This document shows, piece after piece, positions 59,340 through 64,000 of a DNA stretch of 64,000 bases (positions within the stretch are counted from its first letter, which is position 1; each line of letters begins with the position of its first letter). Source of the DNA: Halichoerus grypus (Eukaryota > Chordata > Mammalia > Carnivora > Phocidae). The position numbers were made by a program, and so were the translations under genes. Location: contig NC_135719.1 in NCBI RefSeq assembly GCF_964656455.1, positions 74,922,283 to 74,986,282 of the forward strand, given 5' to 3'. Under the pieces are notes generated by a model. The model was not told the DNA's origin and did not search any database. It saw nothing but the letters and a program-made list of their open reading frames with translations.

Positions 59340-60062
59340 GATCAGAGTAAATGTTTTAAAATCCTTATGAAAATAGCCTCTAACAACAGAAATGTTCGTA
59401 AGGGAGAGAAATTACTAAGGTGGAAACAAGAAGATTGAGATGAAACTCAAAATGGTGAGGGAAGAGTTGATGAATGTCCCAGATAAGAGATAAGAAACTG
59501 AGGGCTTTAAACCTAATGAAGGCCAAAGGGAAGTATGATGTACATCCATAAATGTCTGAATTATAATCATAAGGGATGAATGTATTCTCAGTGGCTCTAG
59601 AGACAGAATTAGTTTAAATGAAAATCACGAGGACAGGAGTTCATTTAGCCATAAGAATCCAATTCCAAAATTTGAGCCGTTACAATATAATTGTCCTCAC
59701 TGGGGAAAAACATTAAGCAAAGACTGAGTGATATATTAAGAAGGATTCCTCCCTTAGAAAAATTAGATTTACAACTAAGTCATGGATACATATGAAATCT
59801 GAAAAGATGATTCAATGTCACCTAACAGGCAAGAACTGAAAAAAGATCGCTTGGATATCTTCTAATATCTAATAACTATAACTAACATTTAGTTCTTATG
59901 TGTATCATGAGTTTTAGATATACTAAATGCACGAAAATAACATTCAAAGATGTCTCAATAAGTATAAAGGATTGATTATACAAATCCCATTTGATTTAAA
60001 AATTATAATTCTTTTTTCTGTGAATCTGATCAGTTATTAACCTGAGATTTTTAAACTGTGGT
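59340..60062. other. Non-coding DNA, nothing recognised
   Basis: AT-rich sequence between two SINEs, without open frames or repeats I can name. Confidence 0.6.
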
Positions 60063-60064
60063 GG

Positions 60065-60182
60065 GGGGTACCTGGGTGGTTCAGTCAGTTAAGCATCAGA
60101 CTCTTGATTTCCGCTGAGGTGACTGGGCATGGAGCCTGCCTAAGATTCTCTCTCTTTCACTCCCTGTGCCCCCCTACCCCGG
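60065..60182 (+). mobile_element. Old Can-SINE, internally deleted
   Basis: Head ggggtacctgggtggttcag, then gactcttgatttccgctgag, then a jump to gggcatggagcctgcctaag and a CT-rich stretch. The central box-B-like segment (gatcc...gggatcgagcc) is missing and there is no A-rich tail. The older SINEC subtype. Confidence 0.85.
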
Positions 60183-60189
60183 GAAGAAA

Positions 60190-63060
60190 ATGTGATGGAA
60201 TCAGAGGATGGTCAATGAACACTTTACTTCAATAAATTTCCATTGTAATTAAACAAATTGTGAGGTAAAATCAGCAATGGACCAGCCTATAAATTGTGTT
60301 AAAATAAAAACCATTATTTATGTTCATGTTTGGGCAGCCAATCTTTGGGGGAAAAAATACAGGGTATTTAGCCCAGCTTTGGTACTTTTATGGTAGTGAT
60401 CAAAATTTGTCAACTCTAATGTAAGACTTGTTTAATATGGGATCTGAAATCAACGTATTTATTTGATTGAATTTTTAAAAAACCTTCAAAGAATATATGC
60501 CATACCTTTTTAAATGCAGCAAAGCCAATAATTTGTTTAAATTAAAAATAAATTGTGTTTAGAGATCTCCTACCCAACTATGGTGATGCTTGAGTGGTTT
60601 GTACATTTTAGTAACTGATATGCTTTCATGTAAAATCAATACCTCGCAGTCTAATATTTTTTGCATTGTTTGTGGTATGGGTTCTATAAGCTAAAACACA
60701 CTTTTTGATGTATAACTCCAAATCTTTATTTTACAATAAAACTTGCCATGGAGAAAATTTAAAGGGGCACCATTTGTTGTTTAAATATGCAACAGCATCT
60801 TTCACATAATTGACAATTGTTTCAATGGAATGCTATCATTTCTAGTCTAAATCCCCATCTTTTAATTTAGCCCTAGGCCATACCTTTTAAAGAAATTGCC
60901 ATCCATGAAATATCAGATGCTCCAACAGGGCCAGACTTGTGTACCTCCCTTGTAGAGCTGTGTGAAAAATTTCACACCTACACTGAAACTGCCAAAATAT
61001 GCTTCTTCACTCTTTTCAGTACCAAGGGGAAAACATATACTTTTTCCCTTTGGGCAGTTTTGACAGTTTTAATACAAGTGAAAAGCAGGTTCTGCCAGCA
61101 TAAAAAAGGGAAAAGGGAAGAAGTCTTGAAATTATAATGTGAGAACCTCAGAGTCTCCGGAGGAAGTGGAAGGGAGAGAAAACTGAAAATCTAAGCTAAT
61201 ACTTAGTCTTCTCCAAAGCTGACCACACGATCAGTAGTGTTCAATTGCTTGCTGGGGAAGATCATGACAAGTGAAAAAGGCTAAACATTTTAAGGGTAAA
61301 GTCAATACTAAATAAAAATAATAATAAATAGCAGTAAAACTTGAGCCTCCTGCAATATTTTCCCCCAGAGTTAGGTCATAAGTAAAGCCAATTACATCTA
61401 AGAATCTGTCCCCCTGCCAAGCTTACTTTCACCCCCTATTCCACAGCCCCCACTCTGTGTACTGTCAAGATTTAGAAATCTTCCTTATCTTTAAGGGAGA
61501 GAGAGATAAAAATATAAAAGTCAACTAATATATCCCTGAGGCATCTCATTGCTCAATGGAAAATCACCATTCTTCACCCTCTTTCTCTTGGAATTTTTGA
61601 GGAATCTTTCATTTCTATGAGAGAGAAAGCAGCTTCTTTGCTGAAAGGTTTTTAAATAGAAAATTGTCGCGATGGCCACTTTCCTCAATCACTGCAATCC
61701 CAAAATACTCAAAAGGTTTGGAGAAAAATAATAGATCTAGAAAATACATATAGATGTAGCTCAGGGGATTCAGCCGAGCAGAGATTTCTTCTGGACCCAT
61801 GAGTTCCTATAGCATTTTTTCACTCTTTAGTCATGCTTTAAAACAATTGAACACCCAATATAAACATCAAGTCAATGAAAAGTCAAATGTGCTGAGCCGT
61901 TCTGCATTCACCCAAACTCATCTGGTAGAATACTATACTTTCAGAACACGTGGGATGAATTTTAACTTGACTCTTATGTGGAAGTCTGTACTACAGGCAG
62001 TTCAAAGCGTTTACATAAAGATTCATCTTTTGTCACTTTGAAGATAGGGTTACTGTGTATTGAGACAAAAATTGATGGGCCTTTTATATAAAGAGGGGAA
62101 ATGGCTTTCATTTTGTTTAGTTTTTATAAAATCTTCAGAGGGATAATTCTGAGTTCTATATTAGTAATTTAGAGACACACTGCTGGGTGAATGTATTTGA
62201 GCATTTGCCCCTCAGATTCTTTTATACTTTGTTCATTAAATAATAAAAATTGTCATTTGAATAAATGCTACTGTAACTTTTCTGTACCTAATGACTGTAG
62301 GCTGTTGAATTTGTAAAATTAACACCTAGGCATAAGATAAGTAGAAGCTATAATCACATGTCAACATTTTGGGGGGCGGGGAGGAAAATGTATTTTACTT
62401 CTTTTATATTAAAAAATAAATACATGGACTTTCCCAATAACATCACACTAATTTTGTACTTTGAGTTAATAGTCAACTTTTCTCTCCTGAGAACTTCAAT
62501 TAACCATCTTCCAAAGAGACTGTTCTGGGAATTACGACTGAGCTTACAGGGCTTTGTCCCTACCAATAGTGACTTCCATTGAGTTATCTCCTGCTACTAC
62601 CCTCTACGGTCCTCCTTGAGTCTCCAGGCCTGCTAATGCTCACTCCAATTCCACAACACTTGTCCTGATGCCACCTACACTGCCCCAGCACCACTCAGGT
62701 GAGGGTTACCATTGAAACTGCCTCCCAGTACTGTCTTGTTTATACACTTGGAAGATTGGACCCAACTAATTGCTCTTTCATCATCAAGTCTTATAGACTT
62801 TGGGTGAAAAAATGTCTCTTGATGAAAATGTTTAGCTTTCTCTCTCCTTAAGATTCAGATACATGTGCCTAGGGTCTGAGATAGAAAAGATGTTCCAGCG
62901 GCTGACTCCATGTTATTCTCAGGACTGTTCCTTTCTTTCAGTGATGGAAGAAATGCTATAGGATTATAATTTTGCCCTTGGCTTCCTTTTACAACAGTTT
63001 CTTTTCCAGATACATCCTCCACTCTTCCCAAATTTCAGACAAGGAAATATACACCAAGTA
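60190..63060. other. Non-repeat, mostly AT-rich DNA
   Basis: No recognised transposon or gene. The stretch 60700-60960 is TAAT-rich and not low-complexity, the kind of sequence that can be a conserved enhancer, though nothing here proves it. Open frames under 90 codons lack coding features. Confidence 0.55.
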
Positions 63061-63064
63061 TACC

Positions 63065-63480
63065 AATACAGTTTGACCAAATTGTGGCAGACACGGCTAA
63101 TATTCTCCGTGTCCATTTGCACCTTCTTCATATTAGTAATAGAACCTCCCCTCCAATCCACCTCCAAGCCTCAGCAGGGCATGCAGCAAGTTAGCTAGAC
63201 ACCATATTTCCTAGTCTCCCTTAGGGTAAGGTATGTCTCAGTGGCTAAGCGCTTCCAATAGGTTTGACCTTAAAGAACTTCTTTCTCCCTCTTTCTTCTC
63301 TGAGCTAGAAAATGGCATAGTTGGAGCAGGTACTGTGAGCCCAGAGGTGAAAGCCACATATTAAGAATACCAGAGTGAATCTAGCAGCTTGGGTACTACA
63401 TATCCTGTGGAGGAAAAAAGTAAAGCCTCCAGCCTTGCACTGCTAATCTCTGAACTATTATAGGACAGGGAAATAGGCTT
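63065..63480 (+). mobile_element. Possible MLT/MaLR-like LTR remnant
   Basis: Text such as ctaatattctccgtgtcc, caagttagctagacaccat and ctctgaactattataggaca resembles the U3/R part of an old mammalian apparent LTR retrotransposon. No internal retroviral genes are present. The family is uncertain. Confidence 0.4.
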
Positions 63481-63639
63481 CTAATTTGTTTGTTCTGCTC
63501 CATTATTTGAGTGTCTTTATATAGCATTTTGGTCTGGTATTCTAACCAATATACTAGGGTTGAGAAGAGAGAAGACATCTGGTATATATTTTATCATATA
63601 CCCGAAAGTAGAGTAAATTTGTGAACTCAATCGGCTTTT

Positions 63640-64000
63640 TTTTCTTAATATTTCAGGTTTTTATTTAAATTCTAGTTAGTCAACATACAGTGTAATACTA
63701 GTTTTAGGAGTAGAATTTAGTGATTCATCACTTACATATAACACCCAGTGCTCATCATAACAAGGCCCTCCTTAATAACCATCACCCATTTAGCCCCACC
63801 CACCTATCCTCCAGCAACCCTCAGTTTGTTCTCTATAGTTAAAGAGAAAGGCAAGCCATAAAATAGAATTTTTTACCCCCTGTATGTTTTCACTTGTTTT
63901 GTTTCTTAATTCCACATGTGAGTGAGATCATATGGTATTTGTCTTTCTCTGACTTATTTTGCTTAGCATAATACACTCTAGCTCTATCCACATCATTGCA
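63640..64000 (-). mobile_element. Carnivore L1 3' end, minus strand, continues right
   Basis: T-run at about 63636, then antisense 3'UTR (acacccagtgctcatca, ccctcagtttgttc) and the ORF2 C-terminus (gcttagcataata). Only one 3'UTR unit, unlike L1-A and L1-B. The element leaves the window. Confidence 0.92.

Noticed and set aside
63065..63480. Endogenous retrovirus
   Set aside because: Only an LTR-like fragment of uncertain family; no gag, pol or env region is present.

Overview
This is nuclear DNA of a placental mammal, almost certainly a carnivoran. The evidence is a dozen Can-SINE (SINEC, tRNA-Lys-derived) copies with the typical head, CT-rich middle and AATAAA-rich tail, together with carnivore-type LINE-1. 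Several SINE subtypes resemble those of non-canid caniforms (bear, seal or mustelid group), but this placement is only suggestive. I find no cellular protein-coding gene, rRNA, tRNA gene or CRISPR array. Long open frames here are retrotransposon genes or chance frames within repeats.

Layout. About 1-6370 is an old L1 on the minus strand whose 3' end lies beyond the left edge. About 6370-8211 holds LINE debris, one unclassified old repeat and non-repeat DNA. 8229-15364 is L1-A, a full-length plus-strand LINE-1 with a perfect 17-bp target-site duplication (TSD), a CpG-rich 5'UTR, ORF1, ORF2 and a two-unit 3'UTR. 15711-20867 is an older minus-strand L1 that lacks its endonuclease and ORF1 and has about five 360-bp monomers in its 5'UTR. 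20.9-30.2 kb is mostly single-copy looking, with MIR, L2 and a Tigger DNA transposon carrying a SINE. 30.3-50.6 kb is a nested LINE complex: L1-D contains L1-C, which contains full-length L1-B (38705-46382), which contains three SINEs. 50.6-52.9 kb is an L2 remnant with two SINEs. The remainder is non-repeat DNA with an old L1 at 55.2-56.5 kb, two SINEs, an MLT/MaLR-like LTR remnant and, at the right edge, another L1 3' end.

How the parts relate. L1-A and L1-B are independent insertions, each with its own 17-bp TSD and in opposite orientation, yet they share the same three ORF-breaking lesions: an ORF1 TGA, an ORF2 frameshift with TAG, and an ORF2 one-base loss. Older elements in the same window keep the intact frame at these sites. 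The simplest reading is a lineage of L1 that was already coding-defective when it retrotransposed, and so was presumably moved by proteins supplied in trans. This is the most interesting signal in the window. Other notable points are antisense frames in the 5'UTR of both copies, different tandem monomers in the 5'UTRs of three L1 lineages, a twin-primed L1, a possible 3' transduction, a 145-bp inverted repeat at 58.6 kb and a splice-site-bounded candidate exon at 53.1 kb. Repeat family names rest on recognition by eye and were not checked by any search.
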